Assembly (NCBI RefSeq): GCF_900156045.1
Contig: NZ_FTMX01000001.1
Location: 1,054,001 to 1,118,000, forward strand
DNA length: 64,000 nucleotides
Reading direction: 5' to 3'
Source of the DNA: Peribacillus simplex
Lineage (GTDB): Bacteria > Bacillota > Bacilli > Bacillales > DSM-1321
Each line of letters starts with the position of its first letter. The first letter of the stretch is position 1. Both the position numbers and the translations under genes were made by a program. Below are positions 53,924 through 62,455 of this stretch, in pieces. Under the pieces are notes generated by a model that was given only the letters and a program-made list of their open reading frames with translations, did not search any database and was not told where the DNA came from.

Positions 53924-56200
53924 ATGAAACTGCGAAAAAATTTACAAGAAGTCATCAATGATTTAAAAACAAATGAGGATTTTAAAGATAATATAGTACA
54001 TTGGCAAGTAATTGAAGCAAAAGAGGCAAAACATGTACCTTTTCCCGATGCAATGAATGATAAAATCAAGCATGCTCTTGAATTACGGGGGATAAATGGA
54101 TTGTATACCCACCAGGCAACAGCATTTGATACTGCTGTCAGTGGCAATAGCCTTGTAGCGGTCACACCTACAGCTTCTGGAAAAACATTATGCTATAATT
54201 TGCCGGTCCTTCAAAAAATATTGGAAGATGAAAAAACTAGGGCGCTTTATATTTTTCCGACAAAAGCACTGAGTTATGATCAAAAGAGCGAATTGAATGA
54301 AATGATTCATGAAATGGATGCTGAGATAAATAGTTATACATACGATGGGGACACACCTTCAAATATCAGGCAAAAAATCCGCCAGGCAGGACATATCGTG
54401 ATCACCAATCCTGATATGCTCCATTCGGGAATCCTGCCCCATCATACGAAATGGGTCTCTTTGTTTGAAAACTTGAAGTATGTGGTAATCGATGAACTTC
54501 ATATTTACCGAGGCGTTTTCGGAAGTCATACGGCCAACGTCATAAGAAGGTTAAAAAGGATCTGCAAGTTTTATGGAAGCGACCCTGTATTCATCTGTAC
54601 TTCCGCTACGATCAATAACCCAAAAGAGTTGGCGGAAGAGCTCACGGAAAAACAAATGGTCCTAATCGATAATAACGGAGCCCCAAGTGGGAAAAAGCAT
54701 TTTGTGTTTTACAATCCGCCAATAGTAAATAAACCGCTGAACATACGAAGGAGTGCGGTTTTGGAAGTCAGGAAACTTGCAAATGAATTTTTGAAAAATA
54801 AAATTCAAACGATCGTTTTTGCGCGAAGCAGGGTTCGTGTGGAAATTCTATTGACATATTTACAGGAACTTGTGTCAAAGCAATTGGGGCCAAAATCGAT
54901 CAGGGGCTATCGCGGTGGATATCTGCCAACACAGCGCAGAGAAATTGAACAAGGACTCAGGGATGGTTCCATTTATGGAGTGGTTTCCACAAATGCACTT
55001 GAGTTGGGTGTCGATATCGGCCAGCTTCAGGTTTGCATAATGACTGGTTACCCGGGATCCATTTCGAGTGCCTGGCAACAGGCGGGACGAGCAGGTAGAA
55101 GGCATGGTGAAGCATTGATCGTCATGGTTGGCAGTTCTAGTGCCCTTGATCAATATATCGTACAGCATCCCGAATATTTCTTTACCAGAAATCCAGAAAC
55201 TGCAAGAATCAATCCGGATAATCTATTGATCTTGGTTGATCATGTAAAATGTGCAGCATATGAGCTGCCATTTAAAAAAGGCGATACCTTCGGGAAAACA
55301 GAGATTATGGACGTTCTTGAATTCCTTACGGAAGAGAGGGTCTTACACTTGAATGGGGACAAATGGCATTGGATGAATGATGCTTTCCCTGCAAGCAATA
55401 TCAGCCTTCGTTCAGCAGCACAGGAAAATGTCGTGATCATCGACCAAACGAATGCACCGGTTAATCGGGTCATAGGGGAAATGGATACGTTCAGTGCAAT
55501 GACCCTCCTCCACGATGAAGCCATTTATTTGCACCAGGGAATTCAATTTCAGGTGGAAGAACTTGATTGGGATGAAAAGAAAGCTTATGTACGTGAAGTC
55601 AATGTGGATTATTATACGGATGCTAACCTTGCTGTTCAGTTGTCTGTATTGGAAGTCGATAAACAGCGAACTTTCGCTTCCACAGCAGCTGCTTTTGGTG
55701 ATGTCGCAATCCGGGCGATGCCTACAATCTTCAAAAAAATCAAATTCGAAACTCATGAGAATATTGGTTCAGGACCAATCAGTCTCCCGGAGATGGAACT
55801 GCACACGAGTTCAGCCATGCTTTCCATGGATCCCGATATATTTAAGTGGGACGAAAATCGGATAGAACAAGGTATGATTGGTGCCTCCCATGCTCTTAAT
55901 TACATGATTCCGCTACATGTTATGTGCGATCCGCATGATATTCATGTTTATCCGCAGGTTAAGGCAGCACATAATGAAAAGCCGACCATTTTTATCTATG
56001 ATAGTTATCCGGGAGGCATAGGGTTAAGTGATAAAGTATATGAAAACTCTGAAGTCATTCTGCTTGAAACAATATCAATGATCGAAAATTGCGCTTGTGA
56101 AGGCGGCTGTCCTTCCTGTATCGGGACGGAATCCGCAACGAAAACAGCCAAGAGTGATGCCAAGCAATTATTGGGTCAATTTTGTAAGCAAAAACATTAA
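53924..56200 (+). CDS. mrfA: DEAD/DEAH-box helicase MrfA (YprA)
   Basis: A 758-residue superfamily 2 helicase. Walker A is TPTASGKT, the DEAH-type box is DELH in VVIDELHIYRG, SATI and the C-terminal helicase motif QAGRAGRRHG are present. A DUF1998 domain follows, with a cysteine cluster in CACEGGCPSCIG. In B. subtilis YprA (MrfA) acts with YprB (MrfB) in repair of mitomycin C damage. A GAGGTGG-type site precedes the ATG. yprB follows 29 bp later, so the two form an operon. Another MITE-like repeat stands before it. Confidence 0.95.
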   Translation: MKLRKNLQEVINDLKTNEDFKDNIVHWQVIEAKEAKHVPFPDAMNDKIKHALELRGINGLYTHQATAFDTAVSGNSLVAVTPTASGKTLCYNLPVLQKILEDEKTRALYIFPTKALSYDQKSELNEMIHEMDAEINSYTYDGDTPSNIRQKIRQAGHIVITNPDMLHSGILPHHTKWVSLFENLKYVVIDELHIYRGVFGSHTANVIRRLKRICKFYGSDPVFICTSATINNPKELAEELTEKQMVLIDNNGAPSGKKHFVFYNPPIVNKPLNIRRSAVLEVRKLANEFLKNKIQTIVFARSRVRVEILLTYLQELVSKQLGPKSIRGYRGGYLPTQRREIEQGLRDGSIYGVVSTNALELGVDIGQLQVCIMTGYPGSISSAWQQAGRAGRRHGEALIVMVGSSSALDQYIVQHPEYFFTRNPETARINPDNLLILVDHVKCAAYELPFKKGDTFGKTEIMDVLEFLTEERVLHLNGDKWHWMNDAFPASNISLRSAAQENVVIIDQTNAPVNRVIGEMDTFSAMTLLHDEAIYLHQGIQFQVEELDWDEKKAYVREVNVDYYTDANLAVQLSVLEVDKQRTFASTAAAFGDVAIRAMPTIFKKIKFETHENIGSGPISLPEMELHTSSAMLSMDPDIFKWDENRIEQGMIGASHALNYMIPLHVMCDPHDIHVYPQVKAAHNEKPTIFIYDSYPGGIGLSDKVYENSEVILLETISMIENCACEGGCPSCIGTESATKTAKSDAKQLLGQFCKQKH

Positions 56201-56229
56201 TAGAGCGCAGTGAAGAGAGGTGTAATTTC

Positions 56230-57486
56230 ATGTCTTTAAAAAATAAATTGAACCGTATGAAAACGCATATGAACCTAGGGAAACATCCTTCTCCCGTAGA
56301 AGAAGATGAACGGACAGTGAATGAAGAAATTCCTTACTATGAAAAGTGGCTGGAGAACGATACCGTTTCCTTTCATTTCGATGGTGACTATTGTTTCATT
56401 AGGGAAGTCCGCTATCCAATAAATCACAAACACGGATTATATGCATTTTCCGAGCTGAAAAAGGTTGTAAAAGAGTGGAATCAAACTTCATTGGAGCATC
56501 CACTATCCGCTAAGGGCGTTAAAAGTGAAGATCTGTTTTTCTTCGATACGGAAACAACTGGGCTAGGAGGCGGAGCCGGCAATACCATTTTTTTACTTGG
56601 CTATGCTTATTTAGAAGGTGAAGAAGTAGTCGTGAAGCAACATATCCTTCCGCAGCCTGGAAGTGAAATCCCGCTGTATCAAAGCTTTCTGGAAAACATC
56701 AATTACGAAACGCTTGTCACATATAATGGTAAATCCTTTGATTGGCCCCAGCTAAAAACCAGACATACCTTGATAAAAGAGCATGTACCAAAACTGCCGG
56801 AATTCGGACATTTCGATTTATATCATGCTTCAAGACGCCTTTGGAGAAACAAATTGGAACGAGTGAAATTATCATCAGTCGAAACAGATATTCTAGGTGT
56901 ATATAGGGAGGATGATATTCCTGGATATTTGGCGCCGATGATTTATTTTGATTTTGTTGAGCGGAAGAATCCGGAAATTCTGTTTGGGATCATGAAGCAT
57001 AATGAATTGGATATTTTATCACTGATCACATTGTATATTCATTTGTCCCGAAAAATCCTCCAAATCGATGGATATACGGAAGAGTCCATGGAAATTGCAC
57101 GATGGCTCGCTTATTTGGGAAAAAAAGAGGAGTCAGTTGAGACATATCAAAAAATATTGGAAGCAGGAAATGAGGAAGATCGTATAATAGCTGGCCATGC
57201 CTTAGCCTTCCAGAAGAAGAAGCAAAAACTATTCAATGAAGCTTTGGAAATATGGAAGGAAGCCGCCTTAAAAGGAAATGTGCAAATAAGGATACAGGCA
57301 CAGATAGAATGTGCAAAATTATATGAACATCAATTTAAGGACGTCGGTCTTGCCCTAAAATGTTCAATAATCGCACTTCAGGAGATGGAGAGTGAAGGGA
57401 CCCTGCCAGGGAAAAAAAAGTTGGAATTGGAAAAGAGGATCCATCGGCTTGAAAAGAAAGAGCAATTTAATCGAATTACTATATGA
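56230..57486 (+). CDS. mrfB: DEDD-type exonuclease MrfB (YprB)
   Basis: A 418-residue protein with an RNase H-like DEDDh exonuclease domain (FFDTETTGLGGGAGNTIFLLGY at about residues 98-120; YNGKSFDWPQL; HNELDILSLI) and a C-terminal helical repeat region of TPR type (EESVETYQKILEAGNEED, FNEALEIWKEAALKGN). MrfB acts with the MrfA helicase in mitomycin repair in B. subtilis. AGAGGTG lies upstream of the ATG. No terminator is evident after it. Confidence 0.93.
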   Translation: MSLKNKLNRMKTHMNLGKHPSPVEEDERTVNEEIPYYEKWLENDTVSFHFDGDYCFIREVRYPINHKHGLYAFSELKKVVKEWNQTSLEHPLSAKGVKSEDLFFFDTETTGLGGGAGNTIFLLGYAYLEGEEVVVKQHILPQPGSEIPLYQSFLENINYETLVTYNGKSFDWPQLKTRHTLIKEHVPKLPEFGHFDLYHASRRLWRNKLERVKLSSVETDILGVYREDDIPGYLAPMIYFDFVERKNPEILFGIMKHNELDILSLITLYIHLSRKILQIDGYTEESMEIARWLAYLGKKEESVETYQKILEAGNEEDRIIAGHALAFQKKKQKLFNEALEIWKEAALKGNVQIRIQAQIECAKLYEHQFKDVGLALKCSIIALQEMESEGTLPGKKKLELEKRIHRLEKKEQFNRITI

Positions 57487-57660
57487 AATATGGGAAATGA
57501 ATTGGTCTTTTAGTGCAAAAGGCTGAAAATAAAAAATATGTATACAATTATTGTAGCCTTCAACTATTATGTGTAAAATGGAAAGAGTTGAGGGTGAAAT
57601 TCCGAAGCGTTCATTTCATTCCTTTACATCATAAATTCAAGGTGAAAGCGGAGCGAAGAA

Positions 57661-57756
57661 ATGTATAAAACGACTTTATTTCTATTTTTTGTTGTCCTTT
57701 GTTTAACGATTGTTTTATTTACTTCATTAAAAGATAGTCTCTATTCCTTTTTGTAG
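57661..57756 (+). CDS. Possible 31-residue membrane peptide
   Basis: A short frame, MYKTTLFLFFVVLCLTIVLF followed by TSLKDSLYSFL, is preceded by GGAGCGAAGA at normal spacing. It would be a single transmembrane peptide with a basic N terminus and a short tail. I do not recognise it. The composition (20 hydrophobic residues in a row flanked by charges) is unlikely by chance, but there is no comparison to prove that it is translated. Confidence 0.45.
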   Translation: MYKTTLFLFFVVLCLTIVLFTSLKDSLYSFL

Positions 57757-57866
57757 AAAATTACCCTCAGTACATTTGAAGGGATAGCATTAATTAATAG
57801 TGTACTTATCGACAGCCATACATCGTTTTATACTTATTCTGTATAATTAGGTCATTTCATCAGTAC

Positions 57867-57894
57867 ACGTATCCCCTTTTTTTCATAGTCTGTA
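57867..57894 (+). promoter_or_regulatory. Candidate sigma-K promoter for cotD
   Basis: AC (57867-57868), then 17 bases, then CATAGTCTG (57886-57894), one mismatch from the sigma-K -10 CATANNNTA. It is 44 bp before the cotD start; cotD is sigma-K dependent in B. subtilis. Confidence 0.4.
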
Positions 57895-57938
57895 ATGGTA
57901 AGACTAAACTTATCATGATGAAAGGGGACGAATTATAA

Positions 57939-58478
57939 ATGTATTTTCGTAATTGTGGAGGAAATAAACCCAATGTAATGGGAGTATCCAACAATGTAAT
58001 GGGAGCATCCAACAATGTAATGGGCGCATACGGGAACGCACCTGGAGTAATGGGCGCATCAACCGGTAAAAATTCTAATGTAATGGGAGCGTCAACCGGT
58101 AAAAACTCTAACGTAATGGGAGCCTATAGTCCATCGGCTGTATCTCCAGCGCAATATGGTCCATCTGCTGTGTCTCCAGCGCAATATGGTCCATCTGCTG
58201 TGTCTCCAGCGCAATATGGTCCAACACAAACATCTCCATCTCAAGTTGCCCCAGCGCAAGTCTCTCCAACACAGCAATTTGTCAATACGAATGTATCGAA
58301 CACAGTGATTCCTGTCGTTCATCCATCACATACTACAAATGTCAATAAGCATGTGAACACGTTTAAACATTATTTCCCGCATACTCAATCCGTGGTGAAC
58401 GAGTGCTATAATCAACACTTGATTTGTGGAAGGCCGCCGCAAAACCCATGCTGTCCGCCTGGGAATTTCGGATATTAA
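57939..58478 (+). CDS. cotD: Spore coat protein CotD-like, with tandem repeats
   Basis: A 179-residue inner spore coat protein of the CotD type. The first 60 residues carry repeated NVMGA units and an 11-residue block ASTGKNSNVMG in two tandem copies (residues 40-61). Residues 65-94 hold three copies of PSAVSPAQYG, each 30 bp. The C-terminal half resembles B. subtilis CotD: VVHPSHTTNVNKHVNTFKHYFPH, followed by Cys-rich CGRPPQNPCCPPG. The N-terminal repeat region is longer than usual for CotD. AAAGGGG precedes the ATG. Confidence 0.82.
   Translation: MYFRNCGGNKPNVMGVSNNVMGASNNVMGAYGNAPGVMGASTGKNSNVMGASTGKNSNVMGAYSPSAVSPAQYGPSAVSPAQYGPSAVSPAQYGPTQTSPSQVAPAQVSPTQQFVNTNVSNTVIPVVHPSHTTNVNKHVNTFKHYFPHTQSVVNECYNQHLICGRPPQNPCCPPGNFGY
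58056..58220 (+). repeat. Tandem repeats inside cotD
   Basis: Two 33-bp copies at 58056-58121 (ASTGKNSNVMG) and three 30-bp copies at 58131-58220 (PSAVSPAQYG). Repeat copies differ only in synonymous or near-synonymous bases, which indicates recent slippage expansion. Confidence 0.9.
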
Positions 58479-58482
58479 AAAT

Positions 58483-58506
58483 AAGGGCTTATTAAGCCCT
58501 TGTTTT
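58483..58506 (+). terminator. Intrinsic terminator after cotD
   Basis: AAGGGCTT (58483-58490) pairs with AAGCCCTT (58494-58501) around a 3-base loop, followed by GTTTTCTT. Confidence 0.75.
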
Positions 58507-58542
58507 CTTACATAATCATGTTAAAAGGAGATTTGTCAAGCG

Positions 58543-59094
58543 ATGAAGGTTTTGTATATGACGGGCTATAAGGCTTTTGAATTCGGGATATTCAAAAATG
58601 ACCATGAAGCCGTAAAATATATAAAGAAAGCGATGAAGCAGCGTCTCCTTCCATTGGCGGAAGATGGGCTGGAATGGGTGATCATCTCAGGTCAGTTGGG
58701 TACGGAACTATGGGGTGCAGAAGTGGTGTTCGAATTACAGGAGGAATATCCTCAGCTTAAATTAGGGGTGCTTACTCCTTTCCTGAAACAGGAAGAGTCA
58801 TGGAACGAGACGAATCAAGATTATTACCGATCCATATTGGCCCGTGCCGATTTTGTTGAGTCCATTTTCAATAAACCATATGAAGGGCCACAACAACTGA
58901 AAATCAAAAATAGGTATATGGTCCATAAGAGCGATGCCATGCTCATCATTTTTGAAGCTGAAAAAGAAGGGTCATCCCGATATCCTTATTTCGAGGCGAT
59001 GAAAAAAGCCGAAACACAGCCATACCCCATCTTTCAGATAAACTTTGATGATCTGCAACTGGCTGCGGAAGAAGCGAACTGGTCCGAAGAATGA
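58543..59094 (+). CDS. ypsA: SLOG/DUF1273 family protein YpsA
   Basis: A 183-residue Rossmann-like protein of the SLOG superfamily. In B. subtilis YpsA is linked to cell division (with GpsB) and oxidative stress. It starts MKVLYMTGYKAFEFGIF, a family marker, and has the WVIISGQLGTELWGAEV nucleotide-binding loop. AAAGGAG precedes the ATG. The neighbour gpsB downstream is conserved. The predicted ligand is a nucleotide; the effect is unproven here. Confidence 0.88.
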   Translation: MKVLYMTGYKAFEFGIFKNDHEAVKYIKKAMKQRLLPLAEDGLEWVIISGQLGTELWGAEVVFELQEEYPQLKLGVLTPFLKQEESWNETNQDYYRSILARADFVESIFNKPYEGPQQLKIKNRYMVHKSDAMLIIFEAEKEGSSRYPYFEAMKKAETQPYPIFQINFDDLQLAAEEANWSEE

Positions 59095-59296
59095 TGGAGT
59101 GAAAATAATTATGGTTTAAAAGTTGTTTCTAAAGCATAATCATATTATTATGAAATTTAGATACATATTTAATGGGAATACATATCGTTCACTAAACAGT
59201 ATGCATACAAAAAGGTGTTTCGTTGACAAACCCAAGCAGATTTGAAAAAATAATAAAAAGTCGATTGTATTGGCGAAAGTATTGAGGTGAAGTCTT

Positions 59297-59608
59297 ATGC
59301 TATCCGATAAGATAAAATTAACGGCTAAAGATATTCTTGAAAAAGATTTTAAAACAGCCATGCGCGGTTATAAACCTGAAGATGTGGATCAATTCCTGGA
59401 TCTGATCATTAAAGATTATGAAGTGTTCCATCAGGAAATCGAAGATCTTAAACAAGAAAATCTTAAATTGAAAAAACTAGCCGAAGAGAGTACAAAACGT
59501 CCAAATCAACCTGCTCCAAGTGCCACTCCGGGAACCACTAACTTTGACATCCTTAAACGGTTATCCAACTTGGAAAAGCATGTTTTTGGTAATAAGCTTT
59601 TTGACTGA
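59297..59608 (+). CDS. gpsB: Cell division regulator GpsB
   Basis: GpsB shuttles the PBP1 (PonA) between septum and side wall. The 103-residue protein is a DivIVA-like N-terminal coiled coil ([46 protein letters not shown]) followed by a P/T linker and a C-terminal trimerisation helix ([17 protein letters not shown]). GAGGTG precedes the ATG at 59297. Its partner ponA is encoded in this window. It is separated from rnpB by a promoter. Confidence 0.95.
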   Translation: MLSDKIKLTAKDILEKDFKTAMRGYKPEDVDQFLDLIIKDYEVFHQEIEDLKQENLKLKKLAEESTKRPNQPAPSATPGTTNFDILKRLSNLEKHVFGNKLFD

Positions 59609-59643
59609 GGTTTTGCATTTTAAAAGTAAAAATTATTTTGGTA

Positions 59644-59672
59644 TTGTTTTTTCATGAATAATGGAGTATAAT
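59644..59672 (+). promoter_or_regulatory. Sigma-A promoter of rnpB
   Basis: TTGTTT (59644-59649) and a perfect TATAAT (59667-59672) are 17 bases apart. Transcription would begin about 59680, at the expected 5' end of the RNA. Confidence 0.75.
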
Positions 59673-59679
59673 CAATTAT

Positions 59680-60089
59680 GTTATGTTAACGTTTGGGTAA
59701 TTGCTGCTGCATTTATGCAGTAGAGGAAAGTCCATGCTCGCACGGACTGCGATGTCCGTAGTGTTCGTGCCTGGCGAAAAAATAAGCTTGGGCAGCAATC
59801 TTGGATTGCTGACGGCTGGGAAAATGCCTAAGTCCTTTTGGATATGGCATGAATACCTATAAAAGTGCCACAGTGACGTAGCCTTTATAGAAATGTAAAG
59901 GGTGGAACGAGGTAAACCCCACGAGCGAGAAACCCAAATTAATGGTAGGGGCGCTTTCTTCCTTGGAATTGAACGAGGAGAAGGACAGAAGCATATGCTT
60001 CTGTAGATAGATGATTACCGCCGAAGTACGAGACGCGAGTCGCTTGCAGTACTGAGGAACAAAACATGGCTTACAGAACGTTATCATAT
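59680..60089 (+). ncRNA. rnpB: RNase P RNA, class B (rnpB)
   Basis: The 410-nt catalytic RNA of RNase P, which matures the 5' ends of tRNAs with the rnpA protein. Highly conserved cores are visible: GAGGAAAGTCCATGCTCGCA (CR-I), GCCACAGTGACG (P10 region), GTAAACCCC and GAGCGAGAAACCCAAATT, GATGATTACCGCC, and GAACAAAACATGGCTTACAG (CR-V). Order and spacing fit the Bacillus class B. Ends are set by comparison with the remembered B. subtilis sequence and are accurate to a few bases. A promoter and a terminator flank it. Confidence 0.97.
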
Positions 60090-60103
60090 TACACCAAAAG
60101 CAC

Positions 60104-60131
60104 AACTCTCCTTTTAAAAGGGGAGTTTTTG
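60104..60131 (+). terminator. Intrinsic terminator after rnpB
   Basis: AACTCTCCTTTT pairs with AAAAGGGGAGTT, followed by Ts, about 15 bases after the mature RNA end. Confidence 0.88.
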
Positions 60132-60688
60132 TTTATGGAGATTGCCAGATTATAAAAAGATTGGGCATTTCCATTTGTTTTTCGTTTTCTGAAACACCGC
60201 TGTGTTAAACTTAGAACTTGGCAAGTTTTTCATTCCATTTCGAAAAGTGTCAAGCGGAAAGAAAATGGGTTTGAAGAAGTCTGTCGGAAACGTTATTAAA
60301 AATAGTGTTGGAATGTAAAGCATTTCCTTGATTCTGGGTATCCTATTTATAAAGGTTCCCGAACCCTTCTGTTAGCTCAAAATGAAGGTATCAAGACGGA
60401 AAACTTCAAATTTAATGATAATGGATGGGCAGCATACATAATGAGTATTGATGATTTCAATCATATGATTGCAGCGTGTATCTTAAGGTACATGGATAAT
60501 TGAGTAAAGTTTTATTTCAGGGCAATTAATAAATTTTCTCGCTACATGATCATGAAATAAGCTGGGGCAAACAATGAAGAATTCTAACTGAAAGATAAAA
60601 ATCAATGCCTGATTCTTAAATACATAAATGAAGAAATTCAGGAAAAGGGGCCATTGATTTGGATTAATGGAAAGAAGGTGCAAGATTA
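60132..60688 (+). other. Intergenic region between rnpB and the rlmL-like gene, with gene remnants
   Basis: A 557-bp stretch without an intact gene. It contains two short open frames that lack starts (60306-60503 and about 60591-60689, listed separately). No promoter is clear, apart from a possible ribosome site (GAAAGAAGGTG) for the next gene. Confidence 0.5.
60306..60503 (+). pseudogene. Decayed gene fragment of unknown family
   Basis: A 65-codon frame, open from a stop at 60303-60305 to a TGA at 60501, has no start codon near its beginning. It reads like real protein: DSGYPIYKGSRTLLLAQNEG and FKFNDNGWAAYIMSIDDF. No family is recognised. It is likely the residue of a lost gene. A second no-start frame ending INEEIQEKGPLIWINGKKVQD (about 60591-60689), just before the methyltransferase gene, may be another piece of it or of another lost gene. 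Confidence 0.35.
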
Positions 60689-61837
60689 ATGAAACAATTC
60701 GATATTATCGCAACATCAGCAATGGGATTGGAATCAATTGTTGCCAAGGAGGTAAGGGATCTTGGTTACGATTGTCAAGTCGAAAATGGTAAAATCACAT
60801 ATAAAGGGGACCAATCCGCCATTGCCCGCTCTAATTTATGGCTGCGCAGTGCCGATAGGGTGAAAATTAAAGTCGCAGAATTTAAAGCATATTCATTTGA
60901 TGAGTTGTTTGAAAAAACAAAGGCATTGAATTGGGAAGATTACTTATCAGCCGATGTAGAGTTCCCCGTGAGTGGAAAATCCGTTAAGTCAAAGCTTTAC
61001 AGTGTCCCTGATTGTCAGGCTATAGTCAAAAAGGCGATTGTTGATAGATTGAAAAGTAAATATAAGCAAGTGTCCTGGTTTGCAGAGACTGGTCCTTTAT
61101 TTAAAATTGAAGTATCTATTTTAAAAGATGTAGTGACACTTACCATAGATACTTCAGGTGCAGGATTGCATAAACGGGGATATCGGACAGGGCAGGGGGA
61201 GGCACCCCTAAAAGAAACATTGGCGGCTGCCTTAATCATGCTGACCAATTGGAAACCGGATAAACCTTTCATAGATCCATTTTGTGGCTCTGGAACGATT
61301 CCCATTGAGGCAGCCTTAATAGGGCAGAACATAGCACCTGGGTTTAACAGGGAATTCGTATCTGAAACCTGGGCATGGATGGACAGCAAGGTTTGGGATG
61401 AAGCGCGGATCGAGGCTGAAGATTTAGCCGATTATGATCAGTACTTGGACATAACCGGTTGTGATATTGACCATCGAATGGTCGATATAGCTAAAGCGAA
61501 TAGTTTTGAAGCGGGTCTTGGTGATCTGATTGAATTCAAACAAATGCAGGTAAGGGATATCTCGACAAGGAAAGAGTATGGTGTAATTGTCGGAAACCCG
61601 CCTTATGGAGAACGTCTTGGTGAGAAAAAAGCGGTTGAGCAAATGTATAGGGAAATGGGCCCAGCCTTCAAGAAGCTTGATACATGGTCAGTATACATGA
61701 TTACCTCCAATCCTGACTTCGAACAGCATTACGGTAAGCCTGCAACGAAAAAAAGGAAATTGTTCAATGGTTTCATCCGTGCTGACCTTTATCAATATTG
61801 GGGGAAAAGGCCGCCAAGACAGCCTCAAGGTGAATAA
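60689..61837 (+). CDS. ypsC: THUMP-domain class I SAM-dependent RNA methyltransferase (RlmL-like, YpsC)
   Basis: A 382-residue methyltransferase with an N-terminal ferredoxin-like and THUMP domain (about residues 1-160, FDIIATSAMGLESIVAKEVRDLGYDCQVENG) and a C-terminal class I SAM fold: FIDPFCGSGTIPIEAAL, GCDIDHRMVDIAKANS, and catalytic NPPYGERLG. This is the domain set of RlmL, which methylates G2445 of 23S rRNA in E. coli. The target here is inferred. The ATG at 60689 overlaps the stop of the decayed frame; AAGAAGGTG is upstream. It sits next to rnpB, as in B. subtilis. Confidence 0.9.
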   Translation: MKQFDIIATSAMGLESIVAKEVRDLGYDCQVENGKITYKGDQSAIARSNLWLRSADRVKIKVAEFKAYSFDELFEKTKALNWEDYLSADVEFPVSGKSVKSKLYSVPDCQAIVKKAIVDRLKSKYKQVSWFAETGPLFKIEVSILKDVVTLTIDTSGAGLHKRGYRTGQGEAPLKETLAAALIMLTNWKPDKPFIDPFCGSGTIPIEAALIGQNIAPGFNREFVSETWAWMDSKVWDEARIEAEDLADYDQYLDITGCDIDHRMVDIAKANSFEAGLGDLIEFKQMQVRDISTRKEYGVIVGNPPYGERLGEKKAVEQMYREMGPAFKKLDTWSVYMITSNPDFEQHYGKPATKKRKLFNGFIRADLYQYWGKRPPRQPQGE

Positions 61838-62000
61838 GTAGGTAGAATATAATGGAGGATTTTGATGGTCAGGACGATTTATTCATAATAGGTTCCAGTC
61901 TTGCTTATCATTTCCTTTTCTGTTATTCTAATAATGAATTATTTTTGTTCAGATTTAAGGAATACCTTAATATTCTCTTGAGCAAGGATAGTAATATAAT

Positions 62001-62015
62001 GTGTGGAGAACACAC
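62001..62015 (+). promoter_or_regulatory. Short hairpin at the cold-shock gene ribosome site
   Basis: GTGTG-GAGAA-CACAC is a 5-bp stem directly before TAGGAGG, just after a perfect TATAAT at 61995-62000. The stem may be at the very 5' end of the message and could mask the ribosome site. The TATAAT lacks a good -35. Confidence 0.35.
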
Positions 62016-62030
62016 TAGGAGGCAACAAAA

Positions 62031-62231
62031 ATGGAACAAGGTAAAGTAAAATGGTTTAACGCAGAAAAAGGTTTTGGATTCATCGAACGTGAAGGTGGAG
62101 ACGATGTATTCGTACATTTCTCAGCTATCCAAGGCGAAGGTTTCAAAACACTTGAAGAAGGCCAAGACGTTACATTTGATGTAGAACAAGGTCAACGTGG
62201 ACCACAAGCATCAAACGTAAACAAAGCTTAA
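62031..62231 (+). CDS. Cold-shock protein (CspA family)
   Basis: A 66-residue OB-fold cold-shock protein with the RNA-binding motifs RNP1 KGFGFIE and RNP2 VFVHFSAI, and the family end [10 protein letters not shown]. It acts as an RNA chaperone in the cytoplasm. Sequence is near CspD and CspB of B. subtilis; the choice cannot be settled by eye, so no gene name is given. AGGAGG precedes the ATG at 8 bases. Confidence 0.93.
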   Translation: MEQGKVKWFNAEKGFGFIEREGGDDVFVHFSAIQGEGFKTLEEGQDVTFDVEQGQRGPQASNVNKA

Positions 62232-62250
62232 TTCAACCCTATATTATTTA

Positions 62251-62285
62251 CAGACAGGCTCTCTTTTGGAGCCTGTCTTTTATTT
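62251..62285 (+). terminator. Intrinsic terminator after the cold-shock gene
   Basis: AGACAGGCTC (62252-62261) pairs with GAGCCTGTCT (62269-62278) around a 7-base loop, followed by a T-rich run. Confidence 0.9.
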
Positions 62286-62455
62286 TACGAATCGGGTAAC
62301 CTGGCAGCATACATAAAAAAACATACATAATACGTATCATTTCTGATGGTTGGTAAATATCTTGACTATTAATGTGAAATAAAGGATAATATACTTTTGC
62401 CTAAGATTGTAATGATTCGGATACTATATACTGATGATAGATAAAAGGGGAGACC

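Larger units (their letters stand above)
57487..57938 (+). other. Intergenic region between mrfB and cotD
   Basis: Holds a 31-codon open frame (57661-57756) and a candidate sigma-K promoter (57867-57894), each listed. The rest is AT-rich with no visible terminator after mrfB, RNA gene or repeat. Confidence 0.5.

Noticed and set aside
58056..58220. Regular short repeats that could look like a CRISPR array
   Set aside because: They are in-frame tandem repeats within cotD, with no unique spacers and no cas genes.
58092..58322. Reverse-strand W/R-rich frame opposite cotD
   Set aside because: It is a shadow of the cotD repeats.
61852..62049. 65-codon frame before the cold-shock gene
   Set aside because: It covers the promoter and ribosome site of the cold-shock gene and resembles no family.
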